DNA of 22,040 nucleotides, from contig CAQBRY010000017.1 in the NCBI GenBank assembly GCA_948762645.1, positions 1-22,040 of the forward strand, read 5' to 3'. Both the position numbers and the translations under genes were made by a program. The DNA comes from an uncultured Eubacteriales bacterium. GTDB taxonomy: Bacteria > Bacillota > Clostridia > Oscillospirales > Acutalibacteraceae. Below the pieces are notes generated by a model. That model saw only the letters and a list, made by a program, of their open reading frames with translations. It ran no database searches and was not told the DNA's origin. Shown here in pieces: positions 1 through 6,563 of this stretch. Position 1 is the stretch's first letter. Each line of letters starts with the position of its first letter.

Positions 1-325
1 ACTCTCCATTAATTTTAATTGGATTAAATCGGGCGGTTAAATCCGTATTTGTAATTAATGTAGTTTCCGCCCATCCACCAGCCTGTATTTGAACATAAAT
101 AGGACGCTCAGTAGAAACAGTATAAGAAAATATAATTGCACTACCATAGTTATGAGAACTATATTTTTGCACAAGAGCGACATAAGCAGAAGTAATATTT
201 ATTTTTATTAAGTAAATTTTATTCAGTTCTAATTCATTCCATTTGTTTTTTAATAAATCAAGTGGATTAACAGAAGATGGATCGGAAATAACTGCATATT
301 TTATGTCACCTAAATTGCCACTTAG
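1..325 (-). CDS. Silent tail-fibre C-terminal cassette A (partial)
   Basis: An open frame enters from the left window edge and begins, in coding direction, at the crossover site with codons for L-S-G-N-L-G-D-I. There is no start codon: a TAA (326-328) lies directly before the site, so this is a promoterless alternative C-terminus for the fibre gene at 3224-4339. About 85 residues form a knob-like module ending in G-G-W-A-E-T-T-L, followed by the conserved ITNTDL (38-55) and the start of a second module cut off by the window edge. The same layout (site, knob, ITNTDL, tip) occurs in the other four cassettes seen in full. The role as a receptor-binding variant is inferred from this shared architecture. 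Confidence 0.72.
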
Positions 326-327
326 TT
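311..327 (-). repeat. Crossover site A (shufflon-type repeat)
   Basis: Read on the minus strand it is AACTAAGTGGCAATTTA, one base different from the consensus CACTAAGTGGCAATTTA. The right half encodes Ser-Gly-Asn-Leu. The centre is a short palindrome, CACT-A-AGTG in intact copies, flanked by unequal AAATT/GCAATTT arms that would give the site direction. Orientation is leftward. Confidence 0.75.
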
Positions 328-413
328 ATAAAGTATAATTAAAATTTATATTGATAATATTATTACTTATATTCTATAAACTATAAATAGTATAAATCAA
401 TACTAATTTAATA

Positions 414-442
414 TTGCATAATTTATTTGTTTATGTTATAAT
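414..442 (+). promoter_or_regulatory. Extended -10 promoter
   Basis: TGT-TATAAT (434-442) is a perfect -10 hexamer with the extended TGn motif. TTGCAT (414-419) sits 17 bp upstream as a weak -35. Predicted initiation is near 449, pointing right. There is no plus-strand gene directly downstream, only a hairpin and a terminator, so it probably drives the small RNA at 449-541. In AT-rich DNA the -10 alone would be weak evidence. The TGn motif, the spacing and the downstream terminator strengthen it. Confidence 0.5.
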
Positions 443-448
443 ATATTT

Positions 449-541
449 TACAAAATTAAATGTGGAATATTTACAATATTCCCCATACTATATTTAATTA
501 TGTTTTAATACCGCTCTTTTTTTTAGAGCGGTATATTTTTA
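449..541 (+). ncRNA. Candidate small RNA beside cassette A
   Basis: A predicted transcript of about 90 nt begins just after the extended -10 promoter and ends at a rho-independent terminator. It holds a first hairpin with perfect 8-bp arms GGAATATT/AATATTCC (464-471 and 475-482), an AT-rich linker, then the terminator stem (508-534). No open frame of useful size is present. It ends at the 3' end of the convergent gene 539-1375, so it could be antisense to readthrough from that gene, or simply an independent regulator. It lies between crossover sites A and B and would flip with that segment. Function unknown; inferred only from promoter plus terminator. Confidence 0.4.
508..541 (+). terminator. 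Rho-independent terminator (mainly plus strand)
   Basis: Perfect 10-bp stem ATACCGCTCT/AGAGCGGTAT (508-517 and 525-534) with a T7 loop, followed on the plus strand by ATTTTTAT. The minus-strand side lacks a good U-run, so it chiefly stops rightward transcription. It also sits directly behind the stop codon of the minus-strand gene ending at 539. Confidence 0.7.
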
Positions 542-1375
542 TTCATATACTAAATCAATAGATAAAACACTTTCTTTAGTAGCAGCATTATAAATAGTTT
601 CTTTATAATTTTCTTGCAATTTTCTATATGGATAAACAAAATCAATAATTGCACTCATTAAAGCGTTATATTCTTGAAGTGTAAATTCTCGACAAGCCTT
701 TTTTATATTATGCCATTCTAATTTCCATTCTGGATTAATAACCTTCTTAATTTGATAAGCAGATAAATCTAATGCCATTTCCATTTGATCTTCTTGTTTT
801 ACACCATAGTATTCTCCGTCTGTCCATAATAAAGGATGTAATGCTAAGAAATCAGATAATGCTAATTTATTTTGCATCTGTTTATAATCTTTTAATTCAT
901 CTAATGTGCATGTGTTTATATCTATAGTAGGAAAAATTTTCTCAGATACTTTGTTTAATTTTTGTTCTATTGGACTGACATAATTTAATGTTGCAATAAT
1001 CATGTTTGTTGAAATATTAATATCCTCATAAATAGAAATTTGTGAAGAAGTTGTAATAGATCCTTCTTCTGTGGTAACTTCTACATTTGTTGGAATTTCT
1101 TTTTCTATTTTTACAGGGATATTTTCGATGGCTTCTACAATACTAATTAATTTTATGTAATTTTCAAATTTACAAACTAGTTTACCAGCAGTTGTTGTTT
1201 TGTAAATAGTCTTATAATTGTCTTGAATACTAAAAATTTCCTGCAACTTTTCTATTGTAACATCAGATTTCAGAAATTTAAGAATTAATGTGTTTTCTTT
1301 AATTTCAGAATCGTATGCCTTTAAAACAATATTATTCATAAAAGTTAAATTCATTTGATACATAATATTATTCAT
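539..1375 (-). CDS. Tail-fibre-associated phage protein (XkdW/DUF4376-like C-terminus)
   Basis: A 278-residue protein. The C-terminal ~110 residues have the pattern I associate with small proteins encoded next to tail-fibre genes of Bacillota phages: L-A-L-S-D-F-L-A-L-H-P-L-L-W-T-D-G-E-Y-Y-G, then W-K-L-E-W-H, then A-C-R-E-F-T and a closing V-Y-P-Y-R segment. The N-terminal half is beta-rich and unrecognised. The start has SD AAGGAAGG about 9 nt upstream of ATG. It is divergent from the recombinase and lies inside the crossover-site array, so its orientation could change by inversion between sites A and B. A structural or assembly role for the fibre is inferred from family resemblance and position; it was not confirmed by search. 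Confidence 0.65.
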   Translation of the reverse strand: MNNIMYQMNLTFMNNIVLKAYDSEIKENTLILKFLKSDVTIEKLQEIFSIQDNYKTIYKTTTAGKLVCKFENYIKLISIVEAIENIPVKIEKEIPTNVEVTTEEGSITTSSQISIYEDINISTNMIIATLNYVSPIEQKLNKVSEKIFPTIDINTCTLDELKDYKQMQNKLALSDFLALHPLLWTDGEYYGVKQEDQMEMALDLSAYQIKKVINPEWKLEWHNIKKACREFTLQEYNALMSAIIDFVYPYRKLQENYKETIYNAATKESVLSIDLVYE

Positions 1376-1477
1376 AACTATATACCTTCCTTTTTTTATA
1401 TTTATACTTATTATTAAAAATCTAAAATGTAAAAAAGAATTACTATATAAAAATATATATGATAGGAGAATGTATTT

Positions 1478-2500
1478 ATGGAAAAAATAATTGACAAAGA
1501 TGAAATGGTATTAAATATTATAAACATGGTATCTACAATAACAGAAGACAACCAAATAATTAACGATATAAAACAAATCTTATATATGAACTTTACTGGA
1601 CTACAAATATACAAAGAAGAAACATCTCTTTCATTAGATGTTGATTGTACATTTGATTATTTAGAAAAATACATAATAAATATGAAAATGAATGGATGTA
1701 CAAAAGGATCTATAAATTCTTACAAAACTGATCTAAAAAATATGTTAAATTTTGTAAATAAAGACATAAGAGATATAACCTATGATGATCTTAGAAATTA
1801 TCTTGCCCATGGTAGGTTTGTACGAAATTGGAAAGATAGAACATACAATACTAAAATTGTTCAAATTCGAGGATTATTTAATTGGCTTTATACAGAAGAT
1901 TTAATAAAAGATAATCCGGCTAAAAAATTAAAAGAAAGTAAAGTAGAACATAAAATTGGTGTAATTCTTAAACCAGAACAGCGCGAAGAACTTCGTTGTT
2001 CCTGTTTAAATGAAAAAGAATTAGCTTTATGTGATCTATTATATTCATCAGGTGCACGTATAAGTGAAATATGTGCATTAAATATCTCAGACATAGATTT
2101 TATTAACATGACTGCTATAGTTTATGGTAAAGGCCGAAAAGAACGTGAAATTTATTTTAACGCACCAACAAAAGTACATCTACAAAAATATCTTGAATCA
2201 CGTACAGATAAAAGCGAAGCACTATTTGTAAATGATAATGCTCCTCATGCAAGAATGTCACAAAATTCTGTGCGCAACATGCTTAAAAAAATTAAAAATA
2301 GAAATGAAGACATTTCTGATGTTGCATTAACTCCACATGTATTTAGACGTACTGTAGGAACCGAGATGATTAACCGTGGTGCTCCACTAGAAATTGTTGC
2401 CGAAAAATTAGGACATAGTAAATTAGATACAACAAAACAATGCTATGCTTCTATAAGTAAAGAAACTGTTCATCAAGCACATAATCGATATGTAAGTTAA
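1478..2500 (+). CDS. Tyrosine recombinase, likely the fibre-cassette invertase
   Basis: A 340-residue integrase/Xer-family recombinase. Residues ~55-145 form a SAM-like core-binding domain and ~160-340 the catalytic domain. All expected active-site residues are visible: R194 (S-G-A-R-I-S-E), K218 (Y-G-K-G-R-K), H287 and R290 (T-P-H-V-F-R-R-T), H313 (L-G-H-S) and nucleophile Y323 (K-Q-C-Y). ATG follows SD AGGAG at 9 nt. It is almost the only plus-strand gene with a complete frame in the window and ends in a perfect terminator. It sits between crossover sites A and B, as rci sits beside the R64 shufflon. No attachment-site pair, repressor or excisionase accompanies it, which favours local DNA inversion over phage integration, although integration cannot be excluded. 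The link to the sites is by position and architecture. Confidence 0.93.
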   Translation: MEKIIDKDEMVLNIINMVSTITEDNQIINDIKQILYMNFTGLQIYKEETSLSLDVDCTFDYLEKYIINMKMNGCTKGSINSYKTDLKNMLNFVNKDIRDITYDDLRNYLAHGRFVRNWKDRTYNTKIVQIRGLFNWLYTEDLIKDNPAKKLKESKVEHKIGVILKPEQREELRCSCLNEKELALCDLLYSSGARISEICALNISDIDFINMTAIVYGKGRKEREIYFNAPTKVHLQKYLESRTDKSEALFVNDNAPHARMSQNSVRNMLKKIKNRNEDISDVALTPHVFRRTVGTEMINRGAPLEIVAEKLGHSKLDTTKQCYASISKETVHQAHNRYVS

Positions 2501-2548
2501 TACAAAAATGACTGTTACACTAGAAATAATGTAACAGTCATTTTTGTA
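2501..2548. terminator. Bidirectional rho-independent terminator
   Basis: Perfect 19-bp inverted repeat (2501-2519 and 2530-2548) with a 10-nt loop, beginning at the base after the recombinase stop codon. A-rich and T-rich stem ends make it suitable in both directions: it ends recombinase mRNA and should also block leftward transcription coming out of the fibre segment. Confidence 0.85.
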
Positions 2549-2617
2549 TATAAATAGTATTATTATATATGTCCGTAATAGACGTACAATAAAAACAAAT
2601 TTTTATTAATATTTTTT

Positions 2618-2634
2618 CACAAAGTGGCAATTTA
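2618..2634 (+). repeat. Crossover site B
   Basis: CACAAAGTGGCAATTTA, one mismatch to the consensus CACTAAGTGGCAATTTA, pointing right. It is the inverted partner of site C and bounds the 1.2-kb B/C segment. Translated in the cassette frame it reads S-Q-S-G-N-L against S-L-S-G-N-L in the expressed fibre, so exchange keeps the frame. Confidence 0.82.
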
Positions 2635-3216
2635 TCCCAGAATGGAACTATGGCTCATTATAATACATCGCAACTTGCTATGGATGAAGTTTATAGTTGG
2701 ATAATGAATTGCAAAAATGCAACAATGAATTCAAAGATAGTTCATTGTAATTATGCTTATGATGCCATATCTGGTGCATTAAATTCGGGTTCTTTTTTAC
2801 TTATTGGCTTTAGAAATGGTTCATATGCGCATATTACAGCACATTCTTATTGGGGTGCTCGTGCCATATCCATAGGTACCATCGAAAATGGAGCCTGGAC
2901 AAGCCGTTTTGATAGAGTGATTACAAATACGGATTTACGCTTTTATAGCACTACTAACGGTATCACAAAAATAGCAAGCTTACCTTGGGGAATCTATAAT
3001 TTGCAAGACTCCGAAGTAAGAGCATTGACCGATAAACCTTCTGAATTAAATCAGGGCAGAGCAATTATTATAACCAGCGGATTGAGTACCAATGATGAAA
3101 AAGTTGCTTTAATCTTAGCAAGTAGTGGCAGAGATGGCGGCGTTTATTTCGGCTATGTATGGGGAAGCAATACGCCTGAATTTTCATGGAAAAAAATTAT
3201 AGGAAATAATGCTTAA
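2623..3216 (+). CDS. Silent tail-fibre C-terminal cassette B
   Basis: The frame runs from S-G-N-L at the site to TAA and supplies 197 residues. An internal ATG at 2650 is the only conventional start and has no convincing SD, so independent expression is unlikely. The proximal module (to ITNTDL at 2920-2937) is clearly paralogous to that of cassette D: shared W-I-M-N, S-K-I-V/I, F-L-L-I/V-G, S-Y-W, I-E-N, R-F-D-R/K-V-I-T-N-T-D-L. The distal module is unrelated to D's tip and instead resembles the proximal knob of cassette E (G-I-Y-N-L...D-K-P against G-I-Y-A-L...D-L-P). Predicted role: alternative receptor-binding tip expressed after inversion of segment I. Confidence 0.8.
   Translation, partial: SGNLSQNGTMAHYNTSQLAMDEVYSWIMNCKNATMNSKIVHCNYAYDAISGALNSGSFLLIGFRNGSYAHITAHSYWGARAISIGTIENGAWTSRFDRVITNTDLRFYSTTNGITKIASLPWGIYNLQDSEVRALTDKPSELNQGRAIIITSGLSTNDEKVALILASSGRDGGVYFGYVWGSNTPEFSWKKIIGNNA
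2920..2937 (+). repeat. ITNTDL repeat (second conserved junction in the cassettes)
   Basis: The 18-bp word ATTACAAATACGGATTTA encodes I-T-N-T-D-L. It is identical at 38-55 (minus), 2920-2937 (plus), 6304-6321 (plus) and 6870-6887 (minus). At 3527-3540 (minus) a 14-bp core is kept, encoding V-N-T-D-L. It divides each cassette into a proximal and a distal module and is a likely place for homologous exchange between cassettes. Confidence 0.85.
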
Positions 3217-3223
3217 CGATTGA

Positions 3224-4339
3224 TTATTGGATTGTAGGTGTATCTCCCATAAATTTAGTCAATGTTGCTACTACAATGTTTGAAAAATTATTTGTAATTT
3301 TGAAAGTAGTTCCAATAATTTCTATATTAATACTATCGTTGGGAGAGATATTTGAAACAAAATATCTTGAGCCTCCTTCACCGTAACCTGATAATCCGTA
3401 TATTCCTTGTCCATTCATATTAGATGCTTGAAGAAACAATAATTGTGCAAATCGATTATCACCTTCTTTTATAATAACATGTGAACCTATTGGAATGTTA
3501 AATTGTATAGTTTTTGGATAATTTTGTAAATCCGTATTTACTACCATTTGTTTCCAACCGTTCCATCCAGCAGTGTTTACATAGGAATTAACCCACATAG
3601 TGGACTTATATGGAGAAAATACTTTAATGGTTATAGTGTTTTGGCTTCGTTTGGTTATCTCCCAGGTGCCATATTTTATGCCTTCATCTGGCAATTCTTC
3701 AGTATAGCTATTTCCAGGGAATGTACCGGAAGAAAAACCAATTTTGCAATCATTGGAAAGTGCATAAGAAAGTATGTTCTGTGTCATTATTCCAGATAAA
3801 TTGCCACTTAGTGAATTTATAGCTTCATTTAATAAACGTCCGCGATTGGCGGACAAAGCCAACTTTAAATTAGTACTATCAATTCCATCATAAATATCTG
3901 CAGTAGTTAATTTTCCAGAATTTAATTTTTTAATTGCATCAGTAATAGTAGAAACAGCTTCATGAGTATTTCCACCAGTATTAATAGTAATATTACTAAA
4001 TACACCAATCATTGTATTAATAGCATCAATTTTATTTTTGAAATAATCAAATTTCTTTTTAGTAACTGCCCATAAAACATCAATAGAACTTCCCTCGGTA
4101 AGTTCTGGATTCTCTCCAGCAACAGATGCAAACGAACCAACAATTTTTTTTGTAATATTATTAATAAGAGCATATTCTAAATTATTCCATGGAGTAATTC
4201 CATCTCCAATTTTTATTTTTATTTCACCAACACCAACAGTTGTTTCCCATTCTACGCCCCATTCTCTGAAATTTAATATTGGATTATTATTTTCCCAATT
4301 TGATTTTATATCCCCACGAGGTCTAATAATTGATAACAT
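3224..4339 (-). CDS. Tail-fibre / receptor-binding protein, constant N-terminus plus cassette C
   Basis: A 371-residue virion protein in the expressed configuration. Residues ~6-60 resemble the widespread fibre-attachment module (R-P-R-G-D...W...I-K-I-G-D-G-I-T-P-W-N-N-L). Residues ~60-175 form a helical, likely trimerising stem. The crossover site encodes S178-G179-N180-L181, so residues 1-177 are constant and the last 191 or so replaceable. The variable part begins with a pyocin-knob-like module ending W-N-G-W-K-Q-M, then V-N-T-D-L and a Gly-rich tip. ATG has SD AAAGGAG 5-6 nt upstream. The gene lies just after the BppU-like gene with a terminator-like hairpin between them. A receptor-recognition function is inferred from family and position. 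The C-terminus should vary within a phage population. Confidence 0.87.
   Translation of the reverse strand: MLSIIRPRGDIKSNWENNNPILNFREWGVEWETTVGVGEIKIKIGDGITPWNNLEYALINNITKKIVGSFASVAGENPELTEGSSIDVLWAVTKKKFDYFKNKIDAINTMIGVFSNITINTGGNTHEAVSTITDAIKKLNSGKLTTADIYDGIDSTNLKLALSANRGRLLNEAINSLSGNLSGIMTQNILSYALSNDCKIGFSSGTFPGNSYTEELPDEGIKYGTWEITKRSQNTITIKVFSPYKSTMWVNSYVNTAGWNGWKQMVVNTDLQNYPKTIQFNIPIGSHVIIKEGDNRFAQLLFLQASNMNGQGIYGLSGYGEGGSRYFVSNISPNDSINIEIIGTTFKITNNFSNIVVATLTKFMGDTPTIQ
3797..3813 (-). repeat. Crossover site C (expression site within the fibre gene)
   Basis: Exact consensus CACTAAGTGGCAATTTA on the minus strand, inside the fibre reading frame at codons ~176-181. The identity with site F is far longer: 42 bp (3795-3836 against 21959-22000 in inverse orientation), including about 23 bp of constant fibre sequence upstream of the core. 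Confidence 0.85.
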
Positions 4340-4365
4340 ATAAACTCCTTTCGTTTATAAATAAT

Positions 4366-4396
4366 AAAAAAATGGAGGATTAAACATATCCTCCAT
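4366..4396 (-). terminator. Intrinsic terminator between baseplate and fibre genes
   Basis: On the minus strand the 9-bp stem ATGGAGGAT/ATCCTCCAT with a 7-nt loop is followed by seven U. The stem overlaps the last codons of the BppU-like gene. Only about 26 bp separate it from the fibre start, too little for a promoter plus leader, so fibre expression probably relies on partial readthrough or antitermination. Confidence 0.75.
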
Positions 4397-5453
4397 CTAA
4401 ATTTTCTATATAATCATTGTTATTAGAAAAAGAATCTCCGCCATCATAATCTTTATCATAATCAGATATATTTTCAGAAGAAGAACCACCGTTTATATTT
4501 CCGCTATTTACATCTTTATGTAATGATTCAATTAAATCGTAAATTTTAAAAATTTCATTCGAATTATTCATTATTGCCTTTTTCAAAACTAAATAATATT
4601 TATCAGAATAAATTTTTATTTGATTATCGATATTAAGTAACGAAGATGATACTTTTTCTTCTAACTCATCTAATTTATTATTAATTTTTTCATTTATTTC
4701 TAATGTTATAGAATTAACTTTATTTTCAATATTAGTTATTGCATCAATAGTACGTCCTTCAATTTCATTAATTTTTGCACTCATTTCTTGTTGTCGTTTA
4801 TCTTCATTTTCAATTCGTTTATTTTCGGCATTAATTCTATTTAATTCAGCTTGTTGAGAAGTATCTAAAAACGACTGCATATTATTAATTAAAATATTTA
4901 CATTACTTGAAAGACTTAAAAATTGATTTTGATAATTTTCTATATCATTTTTGGCTTGCGATATAAATGATTCAATCATTATTTTATTTGATTCATATTC
5001 ATCAAACATATCACGTATAGCCAATGCTTGTAATATTAATGTATTTAAAATATTATATTCACTAGATTTAATTAATTTATCATGATTGAGTAAACTTCTA
5101 CTTACACTTAACATAAAAGTAAAAGTTGTTATGATTGTCCCATCAATATGATCATAAATACGTAATTCACAATCAATATCACCATATCGAGATAGCATAG
5201 ATTCTGTAAAAGTTATATAAGGATAACCATCATTTTCAAAAGGACAAGATGTATTTGAATAATTATCTCCATTTATAGATAAAGACAAAGTTATATACTC
5301 AGAACGGGTAGAACTATATTGTATTGGTACATTAGAATTTGTTATAATTAATCGTTTTTTCCTAGAATTATGATCAAATTGTTTTGCTTGTAAATATTTG
5401 AATGATTGATCATGTGCTATATCTATAACAAAATCTTCACATGTAACTACCAA
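4380..5453 (-). CDS. BppU-like baseplate upper protein
   Basis: A 357-residue protein. The N-terminal ~115 residues match the pattern of the BppU N-terminal domain of Gram-positive phage baseplates: D-I-A...K-Y-L-Q-A-K-Q-F-D-H-N-S-R, an I-T-F-T-E-S-M-L-S...G-D-I-D-C-E-L-R-I-Y block, then a beta strand before S-V-S-R-S. Residues ~120-310 are a long coiled coil, and the tail is Gly/Ser/Asp-rich. The start is TTG: SD AAGGGGGUGAU is nearly perfect and lies 7 nt upstream, while no ATG fits. In known phages BppU anchors receptor-binding proteins to the baseplate, and here it is directly upstream of the fibre gene, so it is the probable anchor for the variable fibre. Confidence 0.75.
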   Translation of the reverse strand: MVVTCEDFVIDIAHDQSFKYLQAKQFDHNSRKKRLIITNSNVPIQYSSTRSEYITLSLSINGDNYSNTSCPFENDGYPYITFTESMLSRYGDIDCELRIYDHIDGTIITTFTFMLSVSRSLLNHDKLIKSSEYNILNTLILQALAIRDMFDEYESNKIMIESFISQAKNDIENYQNQFLSLSSNVNILINNMQSFLDTSQQAELNRINAENKRIENEDKRQQEMSAKINEIEGRTIDAITNIENKVNSITLEINEKINNKLDELEEKVSSSLLNIDNQIKIYSDKYYLVLKKAIMNNSNEIFKIYDLIESLHKDVNSGNINGGSSSENISDYDKDYDGGDSFSNNNDYIENLDGGYV

Positions 5454-5476
5454 TATATCACCCCCTTATTATTTAA

Positions 5477-5878
5477 TTAAATATTATTTTCATTTAAAAA
5501 ATGTTTGATTAATATAATTTGATTCATATTTAAACGTATATCATCAGAATTCATTAATATATTTAAATCTATCAAAAAAGGTTCGATTTCAAATTCCATG
5601 GTAAAAAGTTCATTTAATTTTGATTCAAATTCTGCTTTTTGATTTTTATCTTTTAAATTCCAATCTATTTCATTATTTGTAATATTAAAAAACTGGTCTT
5701 TTGAATCAAGATATAAATATTTATTATATATTTTTTCTCTTTCATCAATAAAAAAATTATAAATTGGCAATAAATTATTTTTATTACGAAAAATCCAATA
5801 ATTTATTTTAAATGAATCTACTTTTATATTTAAAAAAATATCAAAAACAGATATAATTTCATTTAAGATTAATTTCAT
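5477..5878 (-). CDS. Small phage protein of unknown function (faint DUF1617-like outline)
   Basis: A 133-residue, mostly helical protein rich in Ile, Asn, Phe and Leu. No membrane segment or catalytic motif is apparent. The layout (N-terminal L-I-L-N-E, a N-F-F-I-D-E-R-E-K-I-Y-N-K-Y helix, a D-W-N-L-K-D strand, then an E-L-F-T-M-E-F-E-I-E-P-F stretch) recalls small DUF1617-type proteins encoded near tail genes, but I would not rely on this. It heads a three-gene block with the BppU-like and fibre genes, separated from the rest of the late operon by the silent D/E segment. Its start is unusual: the only SD is 53 nt upstream, with a perfect hairpin filling the gap (see 5876-5939). Confidence 0.7.
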   Translation of the reverse strand: MKLILNEIISVFDIFLNIKVDSFKINYWIFRNKNNLLPIYNFFIDEREKIYNKYLYLDSKDQFFNITNNEIDWNLKDKNQKAEFESKLNELFTMEFEIEPFLIDLNILMNSDDIRLNMNQIILIKHFLNENNI

Positions 5879-5939
5879 AAAATCAATTAGAATATAATTT
5901 AACAGTCAATTAATAAACTTATATTCTAATTCTCCTTTC
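5876..5939 (-). promoter_or_regulatory. Hairpin-spaced ribosome binding site
   Basis: In the minus-strand RNA, GAAAGGAG (5939-5932) is followed after one base by a perfect 12-bp stem, AUUAGAAUAUAA/UUAUAUUCUAAU (5930-5919 and 5897-5886), with a 21-nt loop. Seven bases (UGAUUUU) then precede the AUG (5878-5876). Linear spacing is 53 nt, far too long, but with the stem folded the SD lies 8 nt from the AUG. Such SD-bridging hairpins are known, for example T4 gene 38. Function here is inferred. Confidence 0.6.
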
Positions 5940-5989
5940 AATAAGTATAAAAAATTCTATAAAATGTATTTTTATAAAATAAAAATAAT

Positions 5990-6006
5990 GATAATATGGC
6001 AATTTA
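5990..6006 (+). repeat. Degenerate crossover site D
   Basis: GATAATATGGCAATTTA keeps only the right half (TGGCAATTTA) of the consensus. The left half CACTAAG is lost, and an in-frame TAA (5992-5994) precedes it. It points right, as expected for the partner of site E. It may be inactive. Confidence 0.6.
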
Positions 6007-6555
6007 TCCCAGGATGGAAATAGGCTTGTAACCACTTCTTCACAAAATACTATGGATAGTATTATTAATTGGATAATGAATATTCCAAATGATACAATGG
6101 CATCAAAAATTATTACTTGCAATTATGGCAGTAATGTTCATAACGAAGCCATAGCTGGTAACTTAGTAGCCGGAACGTTTTTACTCGTTGGATATAGACG
6201 GAATGATTACGCAAACGTTACAGCATATTCTTATTGGAAAGGGAATGCTATGTCTATAGCTACTATTGAAAATAATGTATGGGCAAAACGTTTTGATAAA
6301 GTCATTACAAATACGGATTTATTTAGTGTCCATTTTATTGCTCAAACATTCAATGGATATGTGGAATATTTTGATGCACGAATTAAAAGCGATATGAATT
6401 GTGTTGCATCTATTAAGTATTCAGGCGTTGTGTTGAATTATATTTTAAATGTTCAAGTCCATAACGGAAGTTTTATTATATACGTCAGAACCCCAGAAGG
6501 GACTATTCCACAAGACAATACCAATGTAAACATATATGCTATATTTGCAAAATGA
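5998..6555 (+). CDS. Silent tail-fibre C-terminal cassette D
   Basis: Open from Gly-Asn-Leu of the degenerate site to TGA, supplying 185 residues. It shares a 22-bp near-identical opening with cassette B (S-Q-D/N-G after the site), and its proximal module is a clear paralogue of B's up to ITNTDL (6304-6321). The distal module (F-S-V-H-F-I-A-Q-T-F...I-Y-A-I-F-A-K) is a beta-rich tip unlike any other here. The ATG at 6052 is conventional but has no SD. It would need exchange between sites D and C, which would turn the constant fibre region to the plus strand, to be expressed. Confidence 0.75.
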   Translation, partial: GNLSQDGNRLVTTSSQNTMDSIINWIMNIPNDTMASKIITCNYGSNVHNEAIAGNLVAGTFLLVGYRRNDYANVTAYSYWKGNAMSIATIENNVWAKRFDKVITNTDLFSVHFIAQTFNGYVEYFDARIKSDMNCVASIKYSGVVLNYILNVQVHNGSFIIYVRTPEGTIPQDNTNVNIYAIFAK

Positions 6556-6563
6556 GCATTATT

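Larger units (their letters stand above)
2618..3813. mobile_element. Invertible segment I (cassettes B and C)
   Basis: A segment of 1196 bp is bounded by inverted copies of the 17-bp site. It contains two convergent alternative fibre C-termini, B on plus and C on minus, whose stop codons are 7 bp apart (3214-3216 and 3224-3226). As drawn, C is fused to the constant fibre N-terminus. Inverting the segment would fuse B in frame instead, giving a 374-residue fibre in place of 371. The layout matches R64-type shufflon segments. Inversion itself is inferred, not seen. Confidence 0.8.

Noticed and set aside
1478..2500. Ordinary prophage integrase with an attachment site
   Set aside because: No att-like pair or excisionase is visible. 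Repeated inverted sites at fibre cassettes fit an invertase better. Not excluded outright.
2549..2560. TATAAATAGTAT repeated near 383-394 at a similar distance from site A
   Set aside because: Orientation relative to the two sites is opposite and the word is simple AT-rich sequence; not convincing as an enhancer or accessory recombinase site.
3548..3799. Plus-strand open frame of 83 residues within the fibre gene
   Set aside because: Antisense shadow of cassette C with no Shine-Dalgarno and no coding-like sequence. Similar shadows at 1414-1614, 1888-2109, 5919-6122, 6536-6751, 9348-9593, 15854-16048, 16915-17184, 17243-17455, 19707-19892 and 20097-20447 were dropped for the same reason.
5944..5949. 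TATACT as a -10 box for the 5477-3224 gene block
   Set aside because: It would place the transcript start within the Shine-Dalgarno, and no -35 lies 16-18 bp upstream.
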